A stretch of DNA of 64,000 bases from Dactylonectria macrodidyma. Lineage: Eukaryota > Ascomycota > Sordariomycetes > Hypocreales > Nectriaceae. Within the stretch, counting starts at the first letter, position 1. The number at the start of each line of letters is the position of its first letter. The position numbers and the translations under genes are program-made. This document shows, one piece after another, positions 46,161 through 57,768 of this stretch. The stretch covers positions 124,001-188,000 of the forward strand of contig JAGMUV010000007.1 in the NCBI GenBank assembly GCA_020744425.1, written 5' to 3'. The notes under the pieces were generated by a model. That model was not told the origin of the DNA, did not search any database, and saw nothing but the letters and a program-made list of their open reading frames with translations.

Positions 46161-46567
46161 GTACCTAAGCAACTTCGAGGTTAGCTACAGCCACACTATC
46201 TCTGTGGGTTTCTGTCGAACAGCGGGGATAGCCATGCTATCGTGGAGATAAAGGAAAACGCGGGGGTGGTGATGGGCATGGGTCATGGTGCCTGCAATCG
46301 TTCGGCTGTCTAATGTGCCCCCCGGCCTCACCTTGATAAGCCCTGCCCTGGTGAAGGGAGCCATCGCCACCGCCAATTGAAAGGGCCTATTCTAGTTAAG
46401 CAAGGCGTCATCTCGCCCATTATAAGAGAGACCACTCGACTTGCTTTTTCCCCCTTCCATTCACGACATCGTGTTCTCAACAAGTCAGAGGCATTTCTCT
46501 ATCTGAGCAATACCTTTCGCCTCCATCCCTCAGCTCAGACGTCCTTCCAGCCTTCAACCCCGACAAC

Positions 46568-48257
46568 ATGTCTGACCTCAAGGCCATCGAGGCGGACGCC
46601 AAGTCCGGCGATGTGGCACAAGGCACCATCAAGAACATTGACGTCTCGGGCCACGATTTCGAGCTGGAAATTGCGCTGGCCAACTATGTCCCCGGATCCG
46701 ACGCCGAGAAGCGCTTGGTGCGAAAGATGGACTGCATCATGATGCCTGCGTTGTGGCTCATGTACATTCTGGCGTACATCGATCGCCAAAACATTGTATG
46801 TTGGATGCGCCCGGGGTTGCAAGTTCGCAGTTGGCTAACTTCAGTCAAAGGGTAACGCCAAAGTCGCCGGCATGGACGTGGACCTCAAGTTGACCGACAA
46901 CCGTAAGTTTTGCGACTCGAAATAACCTCGAAAGCGTCAAAAGCTAACGAACCGAAACCACAGAATACGCCATGCTCCTCTCCATCTTCTTCATCGGCTA
47001 TCTGATCTGCGAAGTCCCGTCCAACATGATCCTCACTAGATCGAGGCCATCCCTGTACCTCCCCGGCATCATGATCATCTGGGGTAGCCTATGCGCCGTC
47101 ATGTCGGTGGTTCACAACTACGAGGGCATGTTGGCGCTGCGATTCTTCCTTGGCGCCATCGAGGCTGGATTCTTCCCCGGCGTGTTGTACGTCATGACCT
47201 GCTGGTACAAGAAAGCTGAAATCGGTATGTGGATATCCTGTCTTGTCGTGATGCTGCAAGTAAGTAGTATACTGACCCATGGCGGAAAACAGGCAAGCGA
47301 TTCTCCATCTTCTTTACCGCATCGGTCTGCTCCGGGGCCTTGAGCGGCCTGCTCGCGGGCGCCATTACGGGAAACATGGAAGGCGTCCGGGGCATGCGTG
47401 GATGGCGCTGGCTGTACCTGATCGAGGGATGCGTCACCATCGCGGCAGCCATCATCCTCAAGTTCGTCCTCCTCGACTTCCCCGAAACTTCCAAGCGCCT
47501 GTCCATCGAGCAGCGCCAGCTCGCAGTCGTCCGCATGATCCACGACCGCAAGACAACCGTCATCAGCCACGGCGTCCGTCTCACGCACTGGCAGTCGTTC
47601 AAGGCGGCCGTGGCTGACCCTAGAACTTACCTCTTCATCGTCCTCTTCGTCATGGATCTCGGCTCCTGCACCATCTCCTACTTCATCCCCACCATTGTCA
47701 AGTCGATGGGATACACCTCGGTTCACGCCCAGTACATGACCATTCCCATCTGGATGGTTGGCGCCGTCTTCCTCATCGTCCTTTCGTATACGGCCGATCG
47801 CAGCGGAGATCGACGCTGGCATATTACCGGATGCCTTGGTCTCAGCTTTATTTGCACTATTGTTTGCATTGCTGTCAACAATCCCAAGGTGCTGTACGCC
47901 ATGTTGTGCTTCTACATTGCTGGTCTTTACACGGCGCTTCCCTTGATCCTGAACTGGACCTCCGAGACCATTGCTCTGCCTGCTGAGAAGCGAGCTGTTG
48001 TCGTGGCTCTCGTCAACTCGATCGGTAACCTGTCTGCTGTGTATGGCAGCCGACTCTGGCCTGCCTCCGATGGACCGGCATTTATCAAGGGCTTTGCCAC
48101 CACGGGCGCCTTCACCGGATTCGGTACCCTTCTAGCCGCTCTCATCCCAGTCATTGTGAGATATCTGCCGAAGGAAGGTCGAACCAAGGCTGAGCGAGAG
48201 ATTTTGGAACGGGAACAAGAGTTTCTTGAGGAGACGCGGCCTGTCGGGACAGTCTAG
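46568..48257 (+). CDS. MFS transporter, anion:cation symporter (Dal5-like) family
   Basis: Exons 46568-46795, 46851-46902, 46964-47224 and 47293-48257 give 501 residues with about 12 TM helices. KRLVRKMDCIMMPALWLMYI with AYIDRQNIGNAKVAGM is the ACS first-helix signature. SIFFIGYLICEVPSNMIL, GAIEAGFFPGVLYVMTCWYK and KRFSIFFTASVCSGALSGLL follow; CWYKKAEIGKRF is the family loop motif. Such carriers import organic anions such as nicotinate, allantoate, ureidosuccinate or other carboxylates. The start has AACATGTC with an A three bases before AUG. CCGG-motif copies in its promoter link it to the oxidoreductase and HAD genes, so it may supply their substrate. Confidence 0.93.
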
Positions 48258-48805
48258 ATGCGGGTAGCAATGGCGATTCCAAAGGGAGGAATGAGATGGA
48301 ATTGGAGATTTTGCTTCTTTTTCACTAGAGATGTTGGTGATACTTTTTATGAAGATGGGTTGTAGCTAGCACATTTGGCGTGTCAATCAATTTCGGCAAG
48401 ATGCCAACCCGTCTTATCAAGTCATCAAAATCGAGTAAATTCTCGCGACCCGCTCCGTTTTAGTCGCACCTGAAACAGCGCGTTTCATAGACAGGTGACT
48501 AAGCACAACAACAACAAAAGGGGGCATTGGCCAGCCGGAGAATCTTACTTCCAGGACAGCGTGTTTCGGAGACGTTTCCTTGGCTGCAAACACCGTCGGA
48601 GACTTTGTCATGCTGATCCAGAGGAAACATCCGGCCATAATTTTATTTCTCCCTTCTACCATGAATGGTGTCTGTCTGTAGTGTCCACTCTTTGCTGTTT
48701 GTTATGCTGGGATTTATCTCTTGCCTTTTCTGTTCTGCTTCTCGGGGCGAGGCGTCCATTGGCTTCCCTACGCGTGTCTTCTAGCCCGAAATTACGGAGG
48801 TAAAA
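48258..48805. other. Intergenic, no gene recognised
   Basis: 3' flank of the transporter and promoter of the multicopper oxidase. No CCGG motif cluster was noticed here. Confidence 0.45.
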
Positions 48806-51319
48806 TTGTCGTTCCACAAAGCGTCGATGGTCGCACACCGAGGCCCCGGCAATGGGCATCACGAAGCCGCCATAATGCTAGATTCCATGCCATCCTCTCG
48901 TCCTGGAGCTGATGCCCAGCTGGACTGGGTCTCGGATAATGGAAAAGATCAGCGGCGATCGAAGAGTCAGCTGACCTTGTCAACCATCATAACTGTCTGC
49001 TGTCTTTCCACTTTAGCCATGGTCGGCTTCTTCTTTTTCCGTTTAGCCCGTGAGCAGACTCAGATACCGAACCCTGAAAGCCATGAGCTATATGCAGGCA
49101 TATCCCCCATCTCATCGCCGTTGGCTCCTTCGCAGACATCAACTCAGGTGAGCGAAAGCACGCCAGCGCCGGATCTCTCGCTATCGGATCAACTCAATTT
49201 GAACACTGGCTTCGTAATTTCAGGGATCCCTACAACGCGAAACTATGTGTTCAACATTACCCGCCAGGATGCAGCTCCGGATGGTTTCCAAAAGCCTATG
49301 ATTCTCGTGAACGGTCAATCTCCCGGGCCGCTCATCGAGGCCAACACGGGAGATGTCATCCGCGTCGTCGTCAACAACCATATGCCTGAAGCTAGCACCA
49401 CAATCCACTGGCACGGAATTGATCAAAGAAACACAGTCTGGATGGACGGCGTCCACGGTGTAACACAGTGCGGGATACCTCCTGGCGAAAGCTTCACGTA
49501 CGAGTTCAACGTGACTGACCAACGCGGTACCTTTTGGTATCACTCCCACGTATCGGTCCAGTACACCGACGGCCTTTATGGACCAATTGTGAGACATGAT
49601 GACTGATCCTTGCGGATTGCGTCTCGACGTTCCTTTTCTGACCTTGTTCTAGATCATCCACGACCCCGAAGAGAATATTCCGTCGGTAGATGATGACAAG
49701 ATAGTTATGTTCGGAGACTTGTTCCATACCCAAGCAGAACAGGTATTGACGCCCACACACGATGCATCTCTTGGGATTCGTTGACCTAAATTTTCATCTA
49801 GCTCTCGACTGAATACCTGGGAACATCGCCGTCCTGGAGTCCTGGAAGGCCGGGGTTGGAACCGCCTCCAGACAACATCATCATCAATGGCCAGCACATT
49901 TTCAACTGCTCGATATTGGGCGCGACGGAATCTACCCCGAGCAGCTCTAATCTCACAGGCTGCATCGGCGGCTCACTCTATACGACGGATATCAAAACTG
50001 GTGACCAAGTCCGATTCCGACTCATCAGCCACAGCACCTCCACGCCACTCATCTTCACGCTTGACAACCACACCTTATCCATCGTCGAGATTGACGGTGT
50101 AGAGGTCGAGCCCATTGACACAACTAGAGTGTTCATGAACCCCGGACAACGCTACTCTGTATTGGTCACGGGGAATCAGACTTCTGGCAATTACTTGATG
50201 CGAGCAGCTGCTGCCACAGGATGCTTCCATCTCGCCCATTCCGACGGCATTTCAGGCCTTGAGAGTGTTGAATACGAAGCCACGGGGATCTTATCATATG
50301 ATGGTACAGATCCTAGTGTCCCTCCTATGGGCTCACGCTGGGAAAGGGATGCCATATCGAATCCGACATTTGGAACTGAGCCTTGGACATATGGGTGTGG
50401 AGATTTACCGTTTGACCTACCTCGGCCGACGAGAAAGAGAAAGGCCTATGATGTCGGGCAAAATAATCATCACTACTTTGATTTTCACCAAGAGCTGGTC
50501 GAGAAGAAGGTCAGGACATACGTGAATAAGGTGAACAAATAAATACTTCCATATTGGCGTGTCTCCCACTAACCATTTGACAGACAATCTATGCTCCCCT
50601 ACAAGATGACGCGACTCTTTGGAAAGTACTCCAGCAAGACACGAATTCTGGCAATGAGAAATCCGGAAGGCATTCTCAGGCCCAGGAATGGGACTTTGGG
50701 CCCAATCAGCAGGTTCTTGTCTCCCAGGATGCAGATAAAGCTGCGCAGATCATCATCAATTCCGAGGTTATGATGATTCACCCATGGCACTTGCAGTAAG
50801 TTCCAACTCTGGAATCTTGAGATTAAACATTTTGCTAACCCAAGTCTTGCAGCGGTATGCCGTCTTACTTGAATATCTAGCCACATCTAGCATGGGACTA
50901 ATTCAGACCACAGGTCAAAACTTTCAGGTCGTCGGGTGGGGTGACGACGTCTTTGGAAAGGGTGTCACGACTTGGAGCCGCGTCAACCCCATGAGACGAG
51001 ACACAATCACAATCCCAGGCTTCTCTCACGTTGTTCTCCGTATCGTGGCCGACAACCCGGGCATCTGGGCGCTCCACTGCCACATCTTATGGCACGCAGA
51101 AGGTTGATACGAGACTTGCTCCCAACACTTTGGAACGCTGGCTGATTATTCTTAGGTGGCATGTTCATTTCGGTCGCTAATCGACTAGAGGAGCTACAGA
51201 CCATGTTGAATTCCTTGGGAACCTTTGACAACGGCGTTTCGATTAAGCAGAGCTTTTGTTCGACTGGACATCAGCAAGACGATGGAGGCAACGTCACGAC
51301 TAAACCATACACTATCTAA
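48806..51319 (+). CDS. Membrane-anchored multicopper oxidase (laccase-like)
   Basis: Seven exons, one of only 2 nt: 48806-49588, 49653-49742, 49802-50509, 50584-50795, 50853-50854, 50914-51102 and 51156-51319, total 715 residues. A hydrophilic, basic N-terminus of about 55 residues precedes one TM helix (TIITVCCLSTLAMVGFFFF), so it is a type II membrane protein with the catalytic part outside. All copper ligands are present: HWHGID, FWYHSHVS, HPWHLHG and HCHILWH followed by the axial-site region GGMF. The three cupredoxin domains have normal spacing, with several N-glycosylation sequons (NVT, NHT, NLT, NQT). It oxidises phenols, melanin precursors or metal ions with O2; substrate unknown. A downstream AUG (MVAHRGPGNG) is an alternative start. 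Confidence 0.93.
50796..50913 (+). other. Two adjacent introns separated by a 2-nt microexon
   Basis: Intron 50796-50852 (GTAAGT, branch-like GCTAAC, GCAG) and intron 50855-50913 (GTATGC, branch-like GACTAAT, ACAG) flank CG at 50853-50854. Only removal of both keeps the frame and forms the copper motif HLHG. Confidence 0.75.
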
Positions 51320-51612
51320 TATTGACTTGCGACAATTATAGTTTCTCATTTATATTAATAAAGTATCTCAAGCGCCGTTTCTTTCGCCTGAGCAATGGCA
51401 AAATGCACCGTTAGCACAGTGGCGAAAACGACCTCATTGAAGGGCCGTCCTTTGCGAGAGGCCATTCTCATTATCCCTCTGCAGTCACCCAACCATTAGG
51501 TGTGATCTTGCGTCAACCTTTGTGCCAGCAACTCGCCTGCAGCAGACAGCTGTCGTAATAGTGATCTTACATCAACGTGACATGGCAATCGCAACTGACC
51601 TGTTGAAGACAA

Positions 51613-52637
51613 CTAGGGACGAGCATCGGCACGTCCCCCCGCAACAGTTTCTCCAGACCACCGACTTGAGTCAGTGGAATCCTTCCGTTCATCGTCCCAC
51701 AGCGTTTGAGAGCTGACCATCAAGCCACGTGTCTCACCGCTTTCAAGCTCAAAGTCATCTGGATTTTCCATCCGAGGCATCAGCCCGATTGCTTCTTCGC
51801 GTCCTGCATCATCAGGAAGCTTTCCGTTACGAGTTGACTTCCGGCCACTCCACCACTCCCGTGCCATCAGTAAAGATGTTGAGGGCCATTTCATAGCTTC
51901 TATAGTGGAGGTGGAGACGGTTTTCTTAATTCGAATTCCGGCGTCCCGGACCCAACTTGGACAAATCCTGGAACCTATGTCGGAAGGGATGTGTTCTGCG
52001 ATGCTGGCAACGCCGAGTAGCAGATTTCCAGAAGTCGTGATCATGTAAAGGGAACTGTATTGGAAGTAAGCTTACTGGTTTCTTCGCGAATGCTCATGGC
52101 AACATACACGACGGCAATGGAGAATGCTCGATTCCACACCAAGGCTCTGCAAAGCGATTGCGGTGTCTGAAGACCGTATGAAGCGGCTGAGGCGACTTGA
52201 AAGAAGTTGTTCTCGTCCACGATTCGGTTGCATCCGGCGTAGGAAGCGGGCAAGAATGTGCCCTGCTTTGACAAGCCGACAATGAGAGTGAGAGAAATGC
52301 CCAAGTCGACGAGGCCAATAAACAATGGAAAGGGCCCTAAGAAGCTGACAAAAGGGCCGAGACCGGCATTGGCAAAGTTCCACCAAATCATGATGGTTCC
52401 CTGTGTGTGCTTATAGTCAGCACTGGATGCTATGTTCTTCCCTTGGATGTTGCTTACCGCAGTCCCGGCTAGAACAATCCCGTCCGGTAAACCCTTGGCC
52501 CGCGGTATCTCATCGTAGACTTTCTCTAGATCAATCAACCAATCATACCGCCAACTTTGGCCAGACACCATCCCAGAGGGCACATGTAACAGCCAGCGTA
52601 GCCCAACCGCGATAATTACGACTATGAGCTTCCACAT
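51613..52637 (-). CDS. Hypothetical four-TM membrane protein
   Basis: Exons 52637-52458, 52400-52108 and 52054-51613 give 304 residues. Helices lie at the N-terminus (KLIVVIIAVGLRWLLHV, possibly a signal anchor), around MIWWNFANAGLGPFVSFLGPF, in FIGLVDLGISLTLIVGL and in AFSIAVVSLYMITTSGNLLLG, the last formed across intron 2. The C-terminal 100 residues are hydrophilic and rich in Ser, Arg and acidic residues, so probably cytosolic. I chose AUG 52637 because no in-frame AUG occurs before it; a 5'-UTR intron (GTATGT to ATAG, about 52711-52660) looks possible. I recognise the protein only as a conserved-looking fungal hypothetical, without a function. Confidence 0.75.
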
Positions 52638-53099
52638 TGTAGCATTCAGGCGTCGAATACAGACACCTATGGCGGGGAAACCATCGAAAGAGTTTATGTA
52701 TTTGGAGGACACATACCATTGAGTGGAGGTAAATTAGAGGGGTCGTTAGGTGCCTAAACGAGGCACCTTTTTGTGGTTGGCTGCCCCATACCCAAATAAA
52801 GGCTGAATTGACAACTCATGTGATTTGGTGAAGCAAGGGGCTGTGCAGCCATTACAGCAGACATGACCTATCACAGCCGGCTGCGCTAACTGTCACCAGC
52901 GTAGCCGGACCCAGTTAAGCATGTTGAGGTTCAGCTGTGCTTAATTGGCGTGCTAAAAAACTGCCTCGCTATGTATACCTAGATTTGACAAGCTTTGACC
53001 TGAAACATGGCGCTTTATGGGGCTCTTTACAGTCCCGTTGGCCATCAAACTCATTGCACTGCTGTGATAGTATGCAGGTGAAATAAAATCCCGCAATTT
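52638..53099. other. Intergenic, no gene recognised
   Basis: Promoter of the membrane-protein gene and 3' flank of the SRR1-domain gene. Confidence 0.45.
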
Positions 53100-54043
53100 T
53101 CAGTCTTTCCGAATGTAGATTGCCATATCTGAAAACCGCTCACGTTCAGCTGGGAACTCATATTGGACATAATCCTTGACGAGCTTGCGAGTGCGTGGCG
53201 AATCCTCGTCTGTCGACCATGGCCTAGTCCCCAAAATTAGTAGGTGCATCAATGTTGGAAACACGCATCAAGGGAAGCAAAAACATACGAGTGCATCATC
53301 TCAATCGAGCCGCTGAGATCAAAAAGCCACTCCGGCTCTCCCTCTTTAGCAGGCAGCACCAAGTTCCAAACCATGGCTGCCGGCCTGGCAATGTCAGCCA
53401 CGACTTGCTTCACCGGAATGTCTGGGGCACAGGCGACGACGATGGCGTCGTCATCGACCTGTGTAAATGCAAGAGATCCGTAGCCTTCTACTACTTCGAT
53501 TCCCAGTTCCGTCAATAGACGCTTCGCTACCGGAGAGTACACTGGTTCCTGCGCAATGACAGAGAGGGGTGCAGTACCGAGCATCTCCCCAACTACAGCA
53601 GCAATACTGAGAGCTGCGGCGTGTTGAGTCATGGCACTGCGGCAAGGCAAGCCATCGCAATCAGCCGGGATATGCAAATCGGTACTCCCGGGGAATCCTT
53701 CCAAACTACCGAGTCCGAAACACACAATTTTCGTAGCCTTGGGCATGTGATTGCATCGCCGGAACACGTCTGTCAACTCGTGGCATACGCTGCTCTGGCT
53801 CCAGTTGTTCCAGGCCTCGTCCCAAGCGGACTTTAACTCGAGATAGTCGATGGATAAGAACTCGGTCTCCTGGGTCCATGCTACAGCAAGTGCGCAAGAA
53901 AAGTTGTCTCTTGCTCGCTCTTCGTCGCTGTAATATGAAAGCTCGCTTTCGTCTTGATCACTTCCGGTGTCAAACACGCCGCCTTCAGCTTCATAGACGA
54001 TATCCTGGTATGAATGGAAGCTGAGGATGGTAACTCTGGACAT
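53100..54043 (-). CDS. SRR1-like domain protein
   Basis: Exons 54043-53289 and 53223-53100 give 292 residues. The N-terminal third is acidic (DTGSDQDESELSYYSDEE). The middle has the SRR1-like fold: KIVCFGLGSLEG, QHAAALSIAAVVGEM, VYSPVAKRLLTELGIEVV, DAIVVACAPDIPVKQVV and ARPAAMVWN. This domain was named for Arabidopsis SRR1 and yeast Ber1 and has an unknown biochemical role; fungal genomes often carry several copies. The second exon (PWSTDEDSPRTRKLVKDYVQ) completes the C-terminus and ends at 53100. No signal or TM segment is seen. Confidence 0.88.
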
Positions 54044-55290
54044 GTATTCTATCGAGGTTAAAGTCTGCCTTCTGATCCGACACGGGATTTTTTTTCACAA
54101 TGAATTACATGAAACAGCATACCTGGCGTCAACATTAGATATATAACTGCGTGATTCCGCTATTCGTTCCTCTTTATAACCGCCATTCACTATCGTGACG
54201 TGAAGAGTTAGAACGAAGATCCGTCAAAGAAAATAACGATGATAAAAATAGAACTTGCTGCTGGGAATCATGATTTTAGGAGGTCTTGGAGTTTTGGCAA
54301 GCTCTCCTTCGACGGCGAGGAACATTTCCTTCGTCCACAGTCTGGTACCAGAATCGTAAAGGTCATGTATGTAGCGGGCTCGCTCGTGGCCAAGCTGGCT
54401 GACAATTCGTTTCCGTGACACCAGAGCCGATTTCCTAGCTGCACTGAATGGAGATCCATGGGTGGTATGATCGACCTCGGATATTTGCGAGTCATTCTCT
54501 TTGTGAGATTCTGACATGATGAGGAGCAAGATCGAGGCGTGTAAGAAACTGGGCAATTCAATGCGCTGTGAGGCTGAAACTGTCTCAGGAATTGTGCAAT
54601 CAAGGAGAGAGGGGTTGGGTCACATTATTGATGGTCAGTTTAGGCAGCAATTGAATCGGACTTTCGGTCGGGCCGTCAATGAGTATGAGTGACAGATGCT
54701 GACAATTCTGTAACATTGTGTATCGCAATGCGTTGGCCTGGTCGCTCAGATGTTGGCCGCATCACTGCTTTGGACCAAGCTGACCAATCATGGGTCTAGT
54801 GCGATATGAGAGAAGTTTCACGCATGGGAGGTACAGAACAACAGTTGGCCGTGTGGGTATTGGTGCCATGCCAGCGTGCTTGACTTAAATGGCTCGACAT
54901 TCAATCTCCACTGTTTGCATCCACACCCATTACTCACAAGAGAAAACCACAGTTAAGACCAAGTACTAGAAATCTAGACCACTAGCGGCATATCGTTGTA
55001 AGAGGGATATAGGGTGTTGCTAAATGTTCATACACCCGCAACACCTGTCGCGAACTTGACCAATTCGATTGCGAGGTTTGACCACATGGTCTCCAGCCAG
55101 GCCGTTCAGCGGTATCGTTCAACCAAACTACTCATTTCGGACTTGTTGGCAAAACATCAGAGGGTGATACTGGTTCCCCCTCAATCAATTTCTTGAAGTT
55201 ATGAATTACTACATAAGATGTCTCCAGACATTTGAGTAGTCATTCCTCCCCGAGTGGTGCCAATCCATTGACACTGCGCCACTAGAAATC
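54044..55290. other. Intergenic with one doubtful small gene
   Basis: 1.25 kb between the SRR1 gene and the phospholipase gene. The only candidate coding frame is the small one at 54224-54517, described separately. Confidence 0.45.
54224..54517 (-). CDS. Possible small hypothetical protein
   Basis: A 97-codon frame starting MSESHKENDSQ. Its composition is soluble and charged, with SRKRIVSQLGHERARYIHDL and LWTKEMFLAVEGELAKTPRP, which read like genuine helices rather than chance translation. No family is recognised. There is no intron and no neighbour in the same orientation nearby. It could be a non-coding open frame. Confidence 0.35.
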   Translation of the reverse strand: MSESHKENDSQISEVDHTTHGSPFSAARKSALVSRKRIVSQLGHERARYIHDLYDSGTRLWTKEMFLAVEGELAKTPRPPKIMIPSSKFYFYHRYFL

Positions 55291-57353
55291 ATGCTATTCA
55301 CGATGGTGAGATCAATCAGGAGCAGGGTAATAGAGATGCACTCAGTCTACAGCAGCAGAGTGAACGAGAGGCAGTTTTGGCTCCTTTGAGCTGCAAGAGC
55401 GGGTCATTACTTGGGCCTGAAAGCAACCTAACTGAGGCCCCTCTCGACCCTGAAGGGGAGAGATACAAGACGCAAAATTTCTTCAAAAGAATGTCGCAGA
55501 GCCTTTGGCAAAACGGCATCAAAGCTGCGTTTCCCGAGGCGGTTCAGGACATCAAGATCATGCACGGCATGTCTGCGCTCAAGACACGAGTAAAACTGGA
55601 GATGAGAAACCCGATGATGTACCCTGAGATCCAAAAGGTTGCCACAGTTCGGAGAGGACTAGACTTATGCCCGGACGAGCTGGCCTTCGTCCGGAAACGG
55701 AAGGAATTGGTAAGACTTGCGTTCGCGAACTATCTTGGACTTCTTCTGGATGAAGTCCACCCGGACGATGTGCCCATCGTGGCCTTTGGAGGCAGCGGCG
55801 GAGGGTTTCGTGCCATGATCGGATGCTTAGGTTACTGTGCAGAGATGAAGAAGAGCGGTCTCTGGGATTGCATCTCATACGTCGCAGGTGTTTCTGGCGC
55901 GTGCTGGGCCATCGCTGCCTACTACAAGCTTGGGCAATGTGATATGCAAACAGTCATCGACCACTGCAAGAAGAGGCTTTCGCCGTATCATCCACTGTCT
56001 GGAGAAGCCGTTCGCGCCATGTTGAGTGCTCCTGGCGGAGCCAAAGTCACCCTTGGCCCTCTCATTCAGAAACACAAAACTGGTCTCGATATCGTCGCGA
56101 TGGACTACTATTCTGTCTTTACAACTGGCTGGATCTTCTTCCAGGGTGATTTGGCAGAGCATCCCATGCAAAATCCGCAGAGGAACGTTCACGGTCTTAC
56201 CCATCACACATGGCACAGGTTGTCTGGCTTGCGTGAGTACCTTGACGAGGGCAAAGAGCCCATGCCAATTCTGACCGCCATCCGTCACGAACGACCTGGC
56301 GAAGAGTGGGCTCATAAAGACCGCCCATTCCAAGATGATCAACACGCGGCAGGTGGAACAAGTGACCCTCCAGATGCATGGTATCAGTGGTTTGAGATGA
56401 CCCCGTACGAAGTCGGATGTGATGAGATTGAGGCATGGGTTCCAACTTGGGGATTTGGGCGACCGTTCAGCCAGGGCAGGTCCACGATGCAGGTTCCAGA
56501 GCAATCGATGGCCCTACTTCTAGGCCTGGCAACAAGTGCCCCTGCGGCTCCTCTCACGTCGTATTTGGCTACCATCGACCGCAACCTTTCTGGCTTCTTT
56601 GGAACTTCGATTCGGAAGATAGCGCATGGAGTGTCCAAGATGTGGGGAAAAGAGGGGACAGAAGAATTCGAGAACCATCACCCGCTTCATGCTTGTGAAG
56701 AACATAACTTCATGTATGAGTTCACGCCTCTTGCAGAAGGCGAGGCCCGAAAACCGGGATTGGAGAACTCGAAGGCCATTCAGCTCATCGACAGCGGAAT
56801 GGACAACAACTGTCCAACATATGTGCTACTTCATCCGCGTCGGGAGACAGACATCATTATCAACATGGACGCATCCAGCGATGTTCAGAAAGATGCCTTT
56901 CAAGAGCGAGTTGACCAGATCGGCAGTCGCCGGGGGCTGAAATTTACGAAGAGGAACACGACGGAGGGAAAAGAGGTTCCTACAGATCCCGACGGCTACG
57001 GGGACCTTTACGCCCAGATCTACGATGGAGTGCCCTGCGATAGACCCGCCGTCGTTGTGGACTCATATGGCCGAACAGTCACGAATCCTCCCGCCCCAGC
57101 ATTTCCAAAGGAATGCACAATGGTCTACATGCCATTGCTTCCCAATGAGAAAGTTGCCCCGGGCTTTGACCCGTCTACGACTAAATTCTCAGGCTCGTAC
57201 AACTTAGTCTGGGAGCCGGGTCAAGTCGATACGCTTGTGCGAGTTTGTGAAGCGAACTTGAGGACCGCAGAGGCAACCATCAAAACGGCTATGCGAGAGG
57301 TTTGGCAAACGAAGAGACAGAAACGACTGGCATCAGAGCACGTTCGTGCTTGA
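55291..57353 (+). CDS. Cytosolic phospholipase A2-like lipase (PLA2c/patatin-type Ser-Asp dyad)
   Basis: The main exon is open from before 55353 to 57353. It carries the group IV phospholipase signature: oxyanion loop AFGGSGGGFRAM, nucleophile Ser in VAGVSGACW, and catalytic Asp in LIDSGMDNNCPTYVLL. It hydrolyses glycerophospholipid acyl esters. No signal peptide or C2 domain is seen, so it is an intracellular form, distinct from secreted fungal phospholipase B. The start is uncertain: the first in-frame AUG inside the exon is 55491, but the sequence before it (LDPEGERYKTQNFFKR) looks coding. I propose AUG 55291, MLFTM, and a 47-bp intron 55306-55352 (GTGAGA to TACAG), total about 671 residues. 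Confidence 0.85.
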
Positions 57354-57768
57354 ACTAACTCTGTTTCTTCTCGGTCGTTTCAGCGTTGGCTCATAGTGCG
57401 CTGATAGATACGAGTAGATGGCTTTGTGGTAGATGCTTGCCCCAAATTGGTCTAAACTTCAATACAATGTCAATTGCCATAATTATTTGACAATCCCAAT
57501 TGTGGAAAAATGCCTCTTCTAAGTCTATGTCTCAACACTTGAGAGTAACTCGCAGCAGGAAATGACGAGTCCGGGATGCGGCTCCGTGATTTAAACTAGA
57601 AATGGCCCTAAGCGAGTCTACAGCAATCGCTAAAACTCCACTCAGGAAACGGAACGTGGAGTTTTCCTCGATCACAGTCACAGAGTCTCAGAAAATCCAT
57701 CCGTATCTGGAATTGTCTCCAATCATTTAGTCTAGAAAAAAAAGGCCGGTGATTTTGAGCATTGCATA
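57354..57768. other. Intergenic, no gene recognised
   Basis: A 415-bp gap between two genes on the same strand. Confidence 0.45.

Larger units (their letters stand above)
44616..46567. other. Long intergenic stretch with repeated CCGG motifs
   Basis: About 2 kb without a gene. It carries a G13-A-T8 homopolymer tract at 45418-45439 and most of the GTGCCGG copies listed separately. Confidence 0.5.

Noticed and set aside
47118..47822. 234-codon open frame on the minus strand
   Set aside because: It lies antisense to the conserved MFS transporter exons and its composition mirrors them; no motif of its own.
52055..52075. Possible 21-nt intron (GTAAGC to ACAG) in the four-TM protein gene
   Set aside because: Too short to splice; the junction is explained by a 53-bp intron 52107-52055 that keeps the frame.
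55875..56504. 209-codon minus-strand frame
   Set aside because: Antisense to the phospholipase catalytic region; not supported by any domain.
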